Below, piece after piece: positions 33,482 through 46,885 of a DNA stretch of 64,000 nucleotides. Where the stretch lies: NCBI GenBank assembly GCA_018292915.2, contig JACVVK020000453.1:55001-119000 (forward strand). Reading direction: 5' to 3'. Within the stretch, counting starts at the first letter, position 1; each line of letters begins with the position of its first letter. The translations under genes and the position numbers were made by a program. The notes beneath the pieces are model-generated. The model had not been told where the DNA came from. It saw only the letters and a program-made list of their open reading frames with translations, and did no database searches. This DNA comes from Batillaria attramentaria (taxonomy: Eukaryota; Mollusca; Gastropoda; Batillariidae).

Positions 33482-33971
33482 AAGAAAAAAGAAAAAAAAA
33501 GAAGGAAAATCGCATCCAAACAAATTTTAACTTCCTGCATGGTTCCCTGTCCGCCCCCAAATCTATAAGAATCAATTACCAGGCGCCTTTTCTCCGCTTT
33601 CTACAGACCCCAAGGACGCCGGCATGGAATTTTCTGTCTATTTTCATCACACATTTCCCCATCTCCATCAGCCTGCAAATCAACTTGTAGGCCGCTCTAT
33701 ATGGGCTGCTTATTGGTCGTTCCGTCAGTTCCCATTGTCAGGAACAGTTGCGCGCTGCAACCTATGGGAACCGGCGCAACAAGAGGGTGCAGTTGATTTG
33801 CGGGCTGTCCGGATCGGCGCACCGGGTAAGTGACGTATATGTGGAAGTCTAACCCAAAGAACGAGGAACTAATTAGCCCAGACGACGCATTTTTTCATGC
33901 GGCAAACCTCAATGATAAACCTTATTTTGTGTCCTAAACCGCAATCCTTCTCCTTTACCTAAGCTCAAAGT
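32729..33971. other. Non-coding; AAC/AAAC-rich 32820-32925 and (GA)n 33420-33479
   Basis: No gene recognised. The (GA)30 tract is pure. Confidence 0.55.
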
Positions 33972-34176
33972 CTCAGTCAGTCAGGAGGATGGGTGGGTGT
34001 TTGGGGAGTTTAACGTCCTTTTCCATCACGTAAGGGTGATATCGAAGACGGGGCGCGACGAGAAAAAGGCCAGCGCTAATATTTGGCAACAGCCAGGATT
34101 CGAACTCACGACCCGAGCACTGAAAGTCCAACACTCTACCACTCGGCTATCGCGGCTCCCCTCAGTCAGTCAGGAG
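33972..34176 (-). mobile_element. SINE S1, full length, 16-bp TSD
   Basis: Copy at 33988-34160. Perfect flanks CTCAGTCAGTCAGGAG lie at 33972-33987 and 34161-34176. Head, body and tail are all present. Confidence 0.95.
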
Positions 34177-34520
34177 TGAAAATAAACATGAAAGTGAGCT
34201 GGGACCAAGTTATTGCTTCATTATCGTTTGGGGGGGGGGGGGGGGAAGCGTCAACGGCGCTCTGTCATTGCCTTTGTAAGCTTGTAAGCTCCCCCAGACG
34301 AAAACAGAGAGAGAAGTGGGGAAAACAGTCAAACCACTATGTAGCACCAGGTATTCCTTCACGACGGAATGACGAACTTTAAAGAGAAAAAAAAAGAAAT
34401 AATCTCACAAGTAAAATTCAAGAGAACTCCGTCAGAATTAACTTTTTTCCAGCCTACTTTGATCTCTGCCTTACCTTTTCAAACAAAACCACATTACCGT
34501 ATACTGTTGCGTTAATACAT

Positions 34521-34706
34521 TTCGTTACAAGCACGGGGACTCGGGATAACCGAATGGTAGAGCGGTGAGTTCGAATCCCGGCTGTGGCCAAATATTTGTG
34601 CTGGCCTTTTTCTCGTTGCCCCGTCTTTGATATCACCCATACGTAGTGGGAAAGGACGTTAAACTCCCAAACATCCATCCCCCCCTCCATCCATTCGTTA
34701 CAAGCA
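34521..34706 (+). mobile_element. SINE S1 with deletion in head, 13-bp TSD
   Basis: Copy at 34534-34693. About 27 bp between A and B box (CGCTGGACTTCTAATGCTCGG region) are missing. Perfect flanks TTCGTTACAAGCA lie at 34521-34533 and 34694-34706. Confidence 0.93.
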
Positions 34707-34976
34707 GTGGACGTGGCAGCTTCCTACAGACTCGGTTTTGGAAATCGCGTCCACCCTACGCCTTGCCCGATCTGCACCTAGTCGCCACGGAAACACAACG
34801 AGTATGGGATCGAAGCGAGATGCCAATAATAAAGCCTGCCCAGGCAAGCTGGGGGCGATTGGCCGCAAACCTCCGCATTTCATCGTGACAGCAGATTAAG
34901 GGGCTGCCGACCGCTATATTTGTATCAACAAAAGATGGATCCCCTGGCTCTGTGCTCCTTCTCAACCAGCAATTCG

Positions 34977-35043
34977 TCTTTCTTAGAGTTCTGCTTAAGG
35001 AGTAAGGAGTTCTTTCTTAGAGTTCTGCTTAGGGAGTAAGGAT
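34977..35043. repeat. 34-bp tandem duplication
   Basis: TCTTTCTTAGAGTTCTGCTT begins at 34977 and 35011. The second unit differs by one base (AAGG/AGGG). Confidence 0.92.
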
Positions 35044-35129
35044 TCACAGTGTGACTTACTGTAACTGTACGTAAACATATTCTGTTTCACAAAAGTCGTG
35101 TGGCTGGCTGCGGAATCATGTTGACAAGA

Positions 35130-35285
35130 AGGGGATCGGGACAGCTCATCTGGCTGACGTGGAAAATAAATCTTCTTTCACTCGGAGGGACTTGAGTTCG
35201 AATCCACACAGGGACAAAACTCTTTTTCTTAGACTTTCCACTCTTCAGTGTGCCCGTTTCTAAGGTCATCCCTCCCCTCCCCCCC
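35130..35285 (+). mobile_element. Possible second tRNA-derived SINE type
   Basis: GGGGATCGGGACAGCTCATC, CTCGGAGGGAC and a good B box (GAGTTCGAATCC), followed by a T/C-rich segment. Only one copy was seen in the window, so family status is unproven. Confidence 0.35.
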
Positions 35286-35343
35286 CCCACCTTTCCCCCT
35301 CAACTTTAGGCGAAAGGACACAAATTGCGCGCAGGATCAAGTG

Positions 35344-36115
<772 letters not shown>

Positions 36116-36178
36116 GTTTAAACAGTTTTTATTAATTTTGAACAAATAGGCTTGAGCAGACAAAAAGAAAAGCTGGAG
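36116..36178 (-). mobile_element. LINE tail fragment (TTTAAACC family, type a)
   Basis: On the minus strand AATTAATAAAAACTGTTTAA then ACC, matching the end of the LINE at 9335-10344 (AATAAAAACTGTTTAAACC). GGCTTG flanks it on both sides and may be a minimal TSD. Only about 50-60 bp were inserted. Confidence 0.6.
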
Positions 36179-36618
36179 TTGGCTTGCTGTTTTAAGCGTC
36201 TCTGCGGGTTCAGCTGCACTGTTTTTCGTCTACGCACGTGTGAGTAGAATCAGTTTCGGCATGATAATTGACCTGAAATAAGTACTTTTGTTGAAGTATC
36301 CAGTGTACCTCTTGGCGAAGTGCTCTTGATACTGGCACAATCATGCATTTTACATCATGCATGTACAATCGCAGACATACACAGACATCTACAAAGTGTC
36401 TCTGGTACAAACGCAATCAGTCAGCTCTTGGAACAGCCGTCGGCTGCAAAAATATCATGTGTTCTTTGCTGGAGGGAAAATCGTTTATGTGACAAATCAG
36501 CGGGCGCACACACTCACGCATATACATAAGAAGGACAAAGCTTCTGCACGCGATGGTCGCATAAGACAAATTGCAGAGATTTTTTTTTTTTTAAAGAGAT
36601 AAAATTAATGTATCCTAG

Positions 36619-36652
<34 letters not shown>

Positions 36653-37388
36653 GGCTGGTCTGTACCTCATGACCAGTTTCTCGGGCGTACAAAATACAAA
36701 ACAAAACAAAGCAAAACAAACAAACAAACAAACAAACAAACAAACAAACAAACAAAAAAACACTTTTCGTCTCCCCGCGCGATGGTCGTAATCTGACAAA
36801 ATACTCACATCAGACGAACACCGGGAAGAGATTACCACCTCATGTTTGTTGGTTTTTTTTGTTTGTTTTTTTCAAACTCTGTACTTGATGTCATCGTCTG
36901 TTGTTTTTTTATGCCCGTACTTGGTGACCGACGTCATTTATACTCAGCTGGGGATTAGGACCTTGTTTTCCTTTCTGTTCAGCATCGCACGAAACCCAGA
37001 GGATTTCCACAACGAAGGAAAAAAAAAAACAACAACAAAAAAAAAAAAAAAAAAACAGCAGGTTTACCGTTGACGCGGGACAAACATCACAATTTGCAAC
37101 CGTGCACTCTTCCCTTCAAAACCTCTCGTGACTGGCCGTGATTGTACGTCACAGTAAGCCACGGAGGAAGAGGCTGAAGTGGTAAGCACTGCACGGATTC
37201 AATCAGCATCGGAACTAGGGTAAACGACCCTTTGTCCCTGACATACGAGATTTTAATTCTGTTGTTGTTGCTGCTGCTGGTGCCCCCGTCCTCTCCACCC
37301 GCCTAGACCAAACCTAGTAGAACGCTACAAGTTCGCGTGAACACAGGTTGAGAAGCAGTCAACATTTTGGTTTATGAAACTGAGCTAG
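36179..37388. other. Non-coding; (CT)n 36619-36650, (AAAC)n 36716-36755, A-rich 37017-37058
   Basis: Simple repeats are separated by unique sequence. No exon was recognised. Confidence 0.5.
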
Positions 37389-37476
37389 GGTAGGTGAGTG
37401 TTTGGGAGTTTAACGTCCTTTTCCATCACGCATGGGTGATATCAAAGACGAGGCAACGCCCAAAAAGGCCAGATGG
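37389..37476 (-). mobile_element. SINE S1, 5'-truncated
   Basis: Tail and body only (GGGAGTTTAACGTCC to GGCAACGCCCAAAAAGGCCAG). It is cut off near the point where MITE family A copy 2 begins. Confidence 0.8.
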
Positions 37477-37490
37477 CGAGTGCTGGCTCC

Positions 37491-37764
37491 GCATGTAGAA
37501 GTCGAGGTCAGGGAGTTTAGCCCCGGGTTAAAGTCTAACCTCGAACTAAACTAGCTCTAGGGTTAAATTTTCTGTTGTTCTTTGTTTTAAATCAGGAATC
37601 GGGTTCATTCCAGCATGGTGCCTATGCCGTTATAGAAGGATTTATTTCTTCCTTTCTTCGCCTCCTTTTATTAAAAAATAATTTTTTTGGGGTTTCTTTT
37701 GTCCTAGTCTGGGTTAGGCCCGTAGCCGTGGGTTAAATTAACCTCGACCTTTACATTCGGGCCC
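37491..37764 (+). mobile_element. MITE-like repeat family A, copy 2 (both ends)
   Basis: Left end GCATGTAGAAGTCGAGGT (the outer GGGCCC is replaced). The body matches copies 1 and 3. The right end is AACCTCGACCTTTACATTCG then GGCCC at 37764, whose reverse complement matches the left end of copy 1 with few differences. It is the only copy in which the inverted right end is visible. No coding capacity. Confidence 0.75.
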
Positions 37765-38257
<493 letters not shown>

Positions 38258-38512
38258 CCGCCCTCGTCACCTTTGATCACTGGACCGTAACAAAGTGACC
38301 AATAAGGCGAAAGTACCGACGACAACGTAGGACTTCCGATGTTAATGGCTGAGAGGACACGGAACACAGAAAGTCCCTCTCTTCTACTTTCCCGCGTAAG
38401 CAGAGTTTCAGCTGAACCACCGGAGCCTGTAAGTACACGTACAGGACGTAATGACTTTCTTCACGAGGCAGAAGAATCAGATTCGACTCGAAAACAGTCA
38501 TTAGCGCGACGT

Positions 38513-38552
38513 TTTGTAGTGTAGTGTAGTGTAGTGTAGTGTAGTGTAGTGT

Positions 38553-38596
<44 letters not shown>

Positions 38597-38622
38597 CCAG
38601 AGAGAGAGAGAGAGAGAGAGAG
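38513..38622. repeat. (TGTAG)8-(GT)n-(GA)n compound array
   Basis: Pentanucleotide TGTAG at about 38514-38556, GT at 38556-38579, GA at 38579-38622 with a CCAG interruption. Confidence 0.95.
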
Positions 38623-38767
38623 GTGTTTGGGAGTTTAACGTCCTTCTCCACCACGTATGGATGATATCAAAGACGGGGCAACGAGAAAAAGGCCAGCACA
38701 AATATTTCGACCAACCCGGAATCAGAACTCACGACCCGAGCATTGAAGGTCCAACGCTCTACCAGTC

Positions 38768-38809
<42 letters not shown>
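38623..38809 (-). mobile_element. SINE S1 inserted in a (GA)n array
   Basis: The copy at about 38624-38768 (tail GTTTGGGAGTTTAACGTCC, B-box region AGAACTCACGACCCGAGC) is bordered by GA repeats on both sides (to 38622; 38771-38809). The target duplication is therefore masked by the repeat. The start of the head (GGGAGCCGG) is missing or replaced by GA. Confidence 0.88.
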
Positions 38810-38811
<2 letters not shown>

Positions 38812-39375
38812 TTACGATAGTACTGATAAACGTTCCTTCGTTTCTGAATAAAAAAATAAAATAAAAAAGTATTCCGTAATCCCATACACCGTCGGGACAT
38901 AGCATCTTTCTTCTTTTATATTCTGTTCAATGACACAAATAATCAGATATGTATGTCAAGGATTTCTCAAAGAGAACGATCTCAGTCAGCCGGCTCTTTA
39001 CTGTTCTTTTTGTGTCGTAGCGGCATCCTTCCGCCACTAGCGCTGACTACCGCGATCCGCTGAAACCATGTCCATCAGTATAAGCGGATATGGCGAGCTA
39101 TGTTTAGAATCCGACGATCGGGGACACAGAACGCCCCAGTTGTCGAATGTCTACTCTCTAATTAGGACATTACTTGTTCACTGATCAATAGGCAATGCAC
39201 CGAGCAGCTGATCAGTCATGCGTGGCTGCGTGTCTGTGTCATCACGCCACGCTGAGCAAAACCCATCCACCTCTCTCTCTCTGACGGACGTGAGTTTGCC
39301 GTGTGCTGCGACGGTAAGTTGATAAATTGATGGTTTTCTTTGTCAAAACCTAAACTGTTGTGAAATGAAGTTTGA
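38810..39375. other. Non-coding, nothing recognised
   Basis: Unique-looking sequence. Confidence 0.4.
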
Positions 39376-39432
<57 letters not shown>

Positions 39433-39635
39433 CGACGAAACAGCGGAGTTTGCGACCCCTCCCCTCTCAAAAAAACAAACAAACAAAAAACCCAACAACA
39501 AAAAAACAAAAACCAAAAACAAACAAAAAACAAACAAACAAAAACCCAAACAAAAAAACAAAAACAAATCACAAAACAACAACCAAAACAACAACAACAA
39601 AGAAAAAAAAAGCAAAAAAAAAAAAAAGAAGCAAA
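39376..39635. repeat. (CT)n-(CA)n then A-rich AAAC/AAC sequence
   Basis: CT at 39377-39401, CA at 39401-39428, then A-rich imperfect repeats from 39468 to 39630. Confidence 0.92.
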
Positions 39636-40097
39636 ATACACGTAATAAACCGACCCTGAATACCAACCACAGCAGCATCTATAAGGTATAGTATAAGAAG
39701 AACAGAAACACCGTGTTTCCGCAACCTACAATCAACGAAACAAATCACACCAGACTTTTTTCCCCCGCTGACTAGGGAGAATTTGAAGCCAGGTGCTGCA
39801 GGTGCTCTCTCCACAACTGTCGACAGAATGGCCGTTAATCCCTCACCTAAAACGATCACATGCTCCCCTCATGTGCACACGAGTAGCGGTAATCCTGCTA
39901 AACGTTCGAGACACCTTCACACGCTGCTGTGATTCCGGCTGAACCGCGATACGCGTGTAGGTTTGCGAGAACGTACCTACATGACCTAACATCAGAATGG
40001 TAAAGACCAGAAATAAGGACGTATTCATAATCGAGTGCGACTACACTCCAGTTTCCTTGTTCAGTTTCAGGTGGAATACATGCTGGCCTTGAAGCAC

Positions 40098-40175
<78 letters not shown>

Positions 40176-41553
40176 TAACGGTATCACGTCATGGAAAAAA
40201 AATCAAACGGGAAACAGTACGAAAGGAATCCAACCCTTGTGTCCTTGTAACAAAACATTCTAAGAGTTAAAAACTTACCGCAGACATAGCAAAAATCAAG
40301 ACTGAAGAGACAAGCTGTTATCCCCCAACAATGAACGCCTGTCTTGTACGCTCAGCTTTCCTCGGTGCTTCTTCCTATTCAGTCAAGTCACAGAATCCTT
40401 AGAAGAAACACTGCCACGTACAGAACTGACTGGGCTAATACCGCACGTGCATTAACACTAACGGTAACCAGTGACTATCCAGTAACTTAGTGTCGGTAAC
40501 ACCACAAAGACATGACACGAAGAGAGCATAAAACTGCCCACTATCGTCTTGCACGCACTCGACAAATGCCGATCTGCCACCGTCGACGCTTCATGAAGCA
40601 TCCCTGCTTCCAACCATGCGACAAATTGACGGAAACTCGCTAAACGCTCCCCGCCGCCTCAGCAGCTCTCCAGCACCTCCAGACAACGCCGACGACACGG
40701 CAGCCAAGGACGAGAAGGAGATACATCTGGGCAAGCGACAAGGAACTTTATACGCCGGCGCTGCCCAAGTTTCCGTAAGAGACACTTCACTAGCGGCGTC
40801 GGAAAGCCAGAGGGCCACTTGAGTGACGTACTTCACACGAGCTGTTTAGAGTAAGCTGTTTAGACGCCAGGATGCCCTCCAGCTACTGTCCACTCGTGGC
40901 CCCCTCAAGAGGGCGCTACAGTAAACTTCGCGCCGTCCCACAACTGCGCTTGCGCAATGCCAACACCTGTTGAGTCTTGGAGCGCGAAGAGCCAGACCTT
41001 TGGGACGTCAGCAGCTATTATTTCGGTTCGTTTGCAGGTCGTTCATGTCGATGAGCTGTTCCAAAAACAACTGACGCTTTTTCTGAACGGTTCTATCGTG
41101 CGACTGCGTAACAAATCGCCAGGGCCCACGGACGAGGCGTTTCTAATTCCGCAAATTACCGCCCCCTGCTCCTACAAGTGCTGCGTCGAATTAATGGCTT
41201 GGCAGGAAAATATTTTAAAGTCTGTGCAAGTCTCACCGGCCGAATGTTACCGTGACCCCTGGAGCTATCAACATTAATGCAAGGTGACACACACGCGGCA
41301 GATTACGATCATTCGGGGAGGTCCGTTCACAAATTTCCCAAGGAAAATCAAACGTCAAATGGTCAACGAACATCGTGGTGATCCCTCTCGCTAAAAACGT
41401 TTCCCACAGAGAACTGCTGGGTCTTCGTCCAGAAAACAAGGATGGAAAGCGGTAGTTTCAGCAAGAGAATTTCAGTGGCTCAACCGAGCATGACAGGAGG
41501 GTGATGGGGGCTGGGCGAGAGTTAATAATAATGCTCGTTATTGATAATTATTA

Positions 41554-41554
<1 letters not shown>
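39636..41554. other. Non-coding; (GT)n-(GA)n at 40100-40176
   Basis: Plus-strand frame 40957-41277 (106 codons) and others show no recognisable motif. Nothing else is supported. Confidence 0.4.
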
Positions 41555-41603
<49 letters not shown>

Positions 41604-41624
41604 CAGTGTGTGTGTGTGTGTGTG
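41555..41624. repeat. (GT)n microsatellite with ACA interruption
   Basis: GT at 41555-41602 and 41607-41624. Confidence 0.96.
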
Positions 41625-41676
41625 GTTTGGTATGACTGAGTCATACAAGGAAAACGCCAGCATAATTCTGGGACTT

Positions 41677-41845
41677 CCATCCGGAAGGGGAGCCGGGATA
41701 GCCGAATAAAATGCTCGGGTTGTGTTCGAATCCCGCGTGGGGGTCAAATATTTGTGTTGGCTTTCTCCTTTCTGACCCGTCTTTGATATCACCTGTATGC
41801 GGTGGAAAAGGCTGTAAACCCCCCTCCCCTCTTTCCCATCCAGAA
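41677..41845 (+). mobile_element. SINE S1 with head deletion, about 10-bp TSD
   Basis: Copy at 41687-41835. The segment between A and B box is shortened and the tail reads AAAAGGCTGTAAACCC. Flanks are CCATCCGGAA at 41677-41686 and CCATCCAGAA at 41836-41845. It lies about 190 bp downstream of the exon 1 splice donor in the host gene, in antisense orientation. Confidence 0.85.
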
Positions 41846-42033
41846 TCCAACTCTCGGCCAGCTTACTGACACTCTACCAGCTCAGCTAAAGCGGCTCCCT
41901 AAAGCGCCCACACACATTCTGGTACCTATGTCTGACGACCGTGGTTAACAAGTTAACTGCACGCGACTATGCTTAAGTATTCATAGTAAAATGAAGACTC
42001 GTAAAAAAAACAACAAAAAAAAACGAGGCCCAC

Positions 42034-42941
42034 CTCTCTGGCGGAAGACAGGTCTCCGTCCTCACTGGAGTGGTACTCGGACACGTTATCACACTCGTCC
42101 TCGTTCAGCATCAGCTGCTCCTCCATCTCCTCCAGCGAGTCCACCAGGATCTCCAGCCTCACAAGCTCCAGATCCAGTTCGCGGCTCAGGCTCCCGCCAT
42201 GCCTTGCGCCACGGACATCCGCGCTGGCGCGCTGGTGAGACTCGGACTTGCCGTATCCACTGGGTAAATCCGCAGGGTTGTTAGAGCCAGGGGTGTTCGT
42301 ATCCGCAGTGGTTGTGTTGGGAAGGGAAACGATCTTGGCTTGAGACGACGGACTGGAGACCGTTTTGTAGTGTCCACTGTTGATCACTTTGTAAAGGTTG
42401 TTATCGTTATCGTTCTCGTCCGTGTGTGGTGATGCGTTACGGAGAGAAATCACACAAGATTCGTTGCCAGTCTGACGGACGCTGTTGTTGTTTGCTGCAT
42501 CCTCCAGACCCACAGATTTGTAGTGCTCGCTCCTGTCGCTGGGTAATGCTCCCTTCGTGGTAGCTGTGCCACCCAAAGCACTACTGATGCAAGTACTCGC
42601 GTACGGAGTCACTAGTCCGTTCAAGCGCTTCTGTCCGTGTTGGTCAGTGTTGCCTGCGGAAACATTCCTGTTAGGAGAGGTACAGTTCACAGAGGGGGCA
42701 GGCAAAGACTCAAACACATCATCCTCCCCAATGGAGTCCAGCCTCGCGGCAGAAAAACTCCGAACATCAGCGTAACGCGACGTATTAAAACTGAGACAGC
42801 CGCTCACCCCACCAGGGCTGCTCTCGCTGCCAGAGTCCAAGGAGTCCGAGCTTACCGCCCCGGGGGTCAAGCTAATGACCCTGGGGGGCAGTGCAGGGAC
42901 ACCGTGGGGCGAGGAGGATCCAGACCCGCTCATCGTGCCGG
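42034..42941 (-). CDS. Host gene first coding exon (start codon at 42933)
   Basis: The minus-strand acceptor CTCTGTCTCCCGCCCAG|CCGG at 42942/42941 implies an upstream 5' UTR exon. The ATG at 42933 has A at -3 (GGCACGATGA). The donor GCCAGAGAG|GTGGGC lies at 42034/42033, giving 300 codons that end in phase 0. The protein starts MSGSGSSSPHGVPALPPRVI and is Ser/Asn/Thr-rich and probably disordered (PGAVSSDSLDSGSESSPGG, DSIGEDDVFESLPAP). It ends with a helix-prone segment at residues about 250-277 (ELDLELVRLEILVDSLEEME) and an acidic tail NEDECDNVSEYHSSEDGD. No catalytic motif or signal peptide is seen. It joins in frame with 12526-12741 and 10623-11567, an expected role being scaffold or adaptor (inference). 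Confidence 0.82.
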
Positions 42942-45900
42942 CTGGGCGGGAGACAGAGGGGAGGATTGAGTCGAGTGTCCCCAGCGTAAGCCGCCGAGCT
43001 CCGGCGAGAATGGCGACTCAGGCACGCTGCCCTCTGTATTGCCGACCCAAATCACTCGGTAAACACTCGGCGCGATTAGACTTACGATACGTATACAGTT
43101 GTCGTCCTGTCTCTCCCTACCTGCTTCCCTTGCAACGGCGACATCTGTCAAACCGCAGCAGCTGAGCTCCCGATGTCAATGTACTAAGGGGGAATAGTTC
43201 TGAGTTTTCACACCACCTTCCTGACACGTGGAACTTTCTCAGCGAAAACGGTATCTCTGATCTGAGGGACAGCACGTACCTTCTCTTCTGTTAGGAGCCA
43301 GCCGGACAGTCACTATGAAATAAACAGAACGCGCACACTTTGCCATCTAACAATGACTCAGAGTATTCTCACACTGATCATCGGGTTATGTCTGCCTTTC
43401 AGGCTTGTTCGATTGTGACGTGCACGGCCAAAAAACTTTAAAAAAAAAAAAAAAAAAAAGATTTCCGAAGAGAATTTTAATGACACAAATTTGCGTTGCC
43501 ACGCAGGGTCGACCATGCGGGGGAAGATTGTATCGACAGTTCAGCTCCAGTAGGCGGCAAAACTCTCACATTCAAACAAAATGTCCACTTTAAAAAATCA
43601 GACACAGAAAACACAGCTATATATCCACACAGATGACGTACAGTTGGGCAAAGCTCTCCACAGAAGAAAAGCCGGGGAAGCACTGGTATCCAACGGAACA
43701 TGCACGCTGCTTATCAAAGCAATTTCTGATAGATATCTAGCAATTCCTGAGGCAGGCACGAAACACGACGATACAACAAATGTCGACCAATCCCAGAACC
43801 GGTAACAACTGGTCCAGACAAGCAAGTATGCATGTATCGCCAGGTCTCGCGAAAACCGGTGCAACGGCATTGCAGGTAAATCCTGTCTTTTTTTTGTCTT
43901 TTTTTTCCAATCACACAAGACGGAAATTTGCTGGTAATCTCAGGACGTGCACGTTTGTTTCCTTCACATCACAAGCTGTGAACACGGCGAAGTCGCGGTC
44001 ACCAAGTTCTTTCCTGAACCTCATCCAACTTTTTGAGGAGAAACCAGAACCAGTTTGGAAACGTGTGGGCGAGATAGCTGCTGAACCCCGTCCTGCTTTC
44101 TTCCGGACTCGCCCTTCCGTCACATGTAAAAGCGCATCCTGTCTCGTCTGTCTGTCTTTAAACTCCAGCAACTGACATTTCTCACCACACAATAAGAGCG
44201 AGCTCTTTAGGACCCTGAAGGTTAGAAAACTCTGAACAAGACGCTTGCGAAAGGTCAAAAGTGTTAAAAAAAAACCCATCTTAGCTAAGGCCGGTTAAAA
44301 AACACTCTCTTTTTTAATCTTGACGAGAAATTTCCTTAGCTGTTCGGAAAAAAAAGTAATGTGGTGATAAACTGACACAAAAATTCTCTTGGAAAGAAGC
44401 AGTGATGCTCTGGTCGAGCTTTGGCTGTAAATTACGAATTTCACGTACGCGGAAAAGAGCATTGAAGCAGGACACAAGCTGCAAAGAACAAAGTCGCACG
44501 AATGCAGTAAAGAAACACACTGCCGCCTACCGGTCCCCTACCAGTTAAAACAGGGCCAGTAACGCAAAGGTCGTGCGACACTTGACAAAGTCGTGACGAC
44601 GTCTCTTTCAACTGTTTCCTTCACGGTACGCCCAAAACATTCATTAATCACACGTTCGGAGCTCGACGCAAAGTTCACCGCTCACTACAGCAGGAGGGTC
44701 AAAGCGTCAATATGTCAATCAGTCAGAAGCCTAAGGTAGAGGCTGCCGGGTTACACCGGTAAACGATACATTAAGAACACTATATCGTCTTAGGTCCAAG
44801 AACTAAACTTATAGAGTTTTCACATCAGGTTTCTGACCATTTTCGAGAGCAGTAAAAGCAGTGTTTTTGTCCGACAGTTGACGTGCTGAGCCAGCCCTCA
44901 GAATCAAACCAAAACGCAGCAAACTTGTTTCCAGCCGACGGAAGGAATTTTGAACGCACTTGCAGGATGAGATAATCCGTGACGTAAAAGCCTTGTCACG
45001 CGCAACGTTATCCTGAGCGGATCTCGCGATGCCATCCTCTGTAACGGTCACTCATCAATGACGTAATCCTTACCCAGAATCCTTATCAGCACGACAGTGT
45101 CCGAACACAAAACAATTTGCGGACGATCCGTTCGTAAGTCCTTATCCGGGAGACATCAATAGTTCGATACATGTATGATGTCGCATGAATTAAAACTCTT
45201 TTCTGAACATTTCTGTTTCCAGCGCGTACAAGAGAATCGACTGCATGCGAAACAAACTCCTTCGCTGAATGTCACAGTCAGCACTAGAGACAGAATCGTA
45301 GCGTCCGGCTCCAAGAGAGCCAGAAGCACACCCACAAACGTTCTACTTTACTCCTGGTAGACTCGCTTGACTTCAGACACTGTTGCATGGACACTAACAA
45401 TAAGAGTGTCCACTTGGTCCTGTTGTCAGTCAGTTCTGTCGCTCAGCCGAGACAGTGACATGTGAAACCTGCACTGCCCACTACACTCAGCTATAGTAAC
45501 AATTATTTGACAGGGTTCTGGCTTCTTAGCCTCTCGTTGTGGTCACGAACTATACGTCAGCTGTAGAGAGGGAGAACTGTAGCTGACTTGGCCCCAGCCA
45601 GAGGAAGCCAGACCTACGACCGACGCAGCCCGGCGTATGGAGACGGCAGTCCAGCTGAGCGTAAAGAAGGCGACGTGCGCTACCCAGTACCCGGTACCTT
45701 CACCTGCCCCGCGGGGACCCTACCGCCGCTGCCTTGAATGGTCGGGTGCCTGCCGCCTTGTGTCTGCCAGACCTTCGACGCCGCACTGGTCCCCCCCTTC
45801 ACGCTGACCCCTTCTAACCCTCCTCCCCCCCCCCCCCCGTCAACTTCTTCGCCGTACGGCAACACCTCAGCCCCTCGTCATCCCCCCCCCCCCCCCATCC

Positions 45901-46847
45901 ACCCACTCAGCTCCGATGCGATGTCGCCGCTTGGTTAAACGGCGCGTGCATTGAACGGGGGCACGACACGAGAGCACACCAGGTAACGTGCACTGACTAC
46001 ATGACATTCTTCTTCAACATCTTTACGTTTACACCTACCTATCTACGGCACCTTACTCAGCTCTGATCTCCGTAGAAGCCCCCCCCCCCCTCCCGTGAAC
46101 TGAGAATACATGCATGCGTGTGTTTGTCTTTTCATTATCGGTGTTAGCGCGTGAACCTGTCTATAGACATCGCACGTTTGGGGACTTTCCGTCGGTCGGT
46201 GGTCCCTTGCCTTGTTTTGTTTCTTTTCTTTCTGTCTTGCTTTCTTAATCTTTCATTTCGACAATTTACCCCTATGCTTGCCCTCTTCTTCAGTGAAATT
46301 TGCGCCTTTCTCTTTTGCAGGTGTGCGCTGTATTAGATTTCAAGTCAGAATTTTTTTTTTCCTGATTTACTCTTCCGCTAATCTGACTCAGTTTGGTGCA
46401 GGGTTCGAACTGTACGATTCGCAAACTTACTCCTCAGTTTTTTGTTTTCCCAAAAAGGAGACATCTGCCTGCTGGGACAAATTTTGCGACTGAAATCAAC
46501 ACAAATGACATGACACGTACGTGTCGTGTAGAATGTCGCAAAACCACAGCAAAACACGTTCTGCCATCAACAAGACGCAATCCTGGCCGTGGTCAGATCA
46601 AACTGCCAGCGAGAACTCCTCCCCCCCCCCCCCCCGCCTGTCCCCCTCCCCCTCCTACAACACGTAACTCAAGGCACGTTCCCACCCGTAGAAAGTGTCA
46701 GTCCGAACGCCGATACCCAGCGCGTTGCGACAGAGAGGTGCTGGTATCAAACCAAGGCCAACAGGTAAAGCCAGCGACAATGGGGCAAGCTGAGCGCCAC
46801 AACAGTAAGCTATCGGCGTGTTTGCAATTCTTTCGCTTAAATTGTTG

Positions 46848-46885
<38 letters not shown>

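Noticed and set aside
45680..45960. Possible 5' exon of the host gene with donor GGGGCAG|GTGAAG on the minus strand
   Set aside because: The donor is plausible and the region is GC-rich, but it contains an upstream ATG, the frame would not join to the 42933 start, and no transcription start signal is evident.
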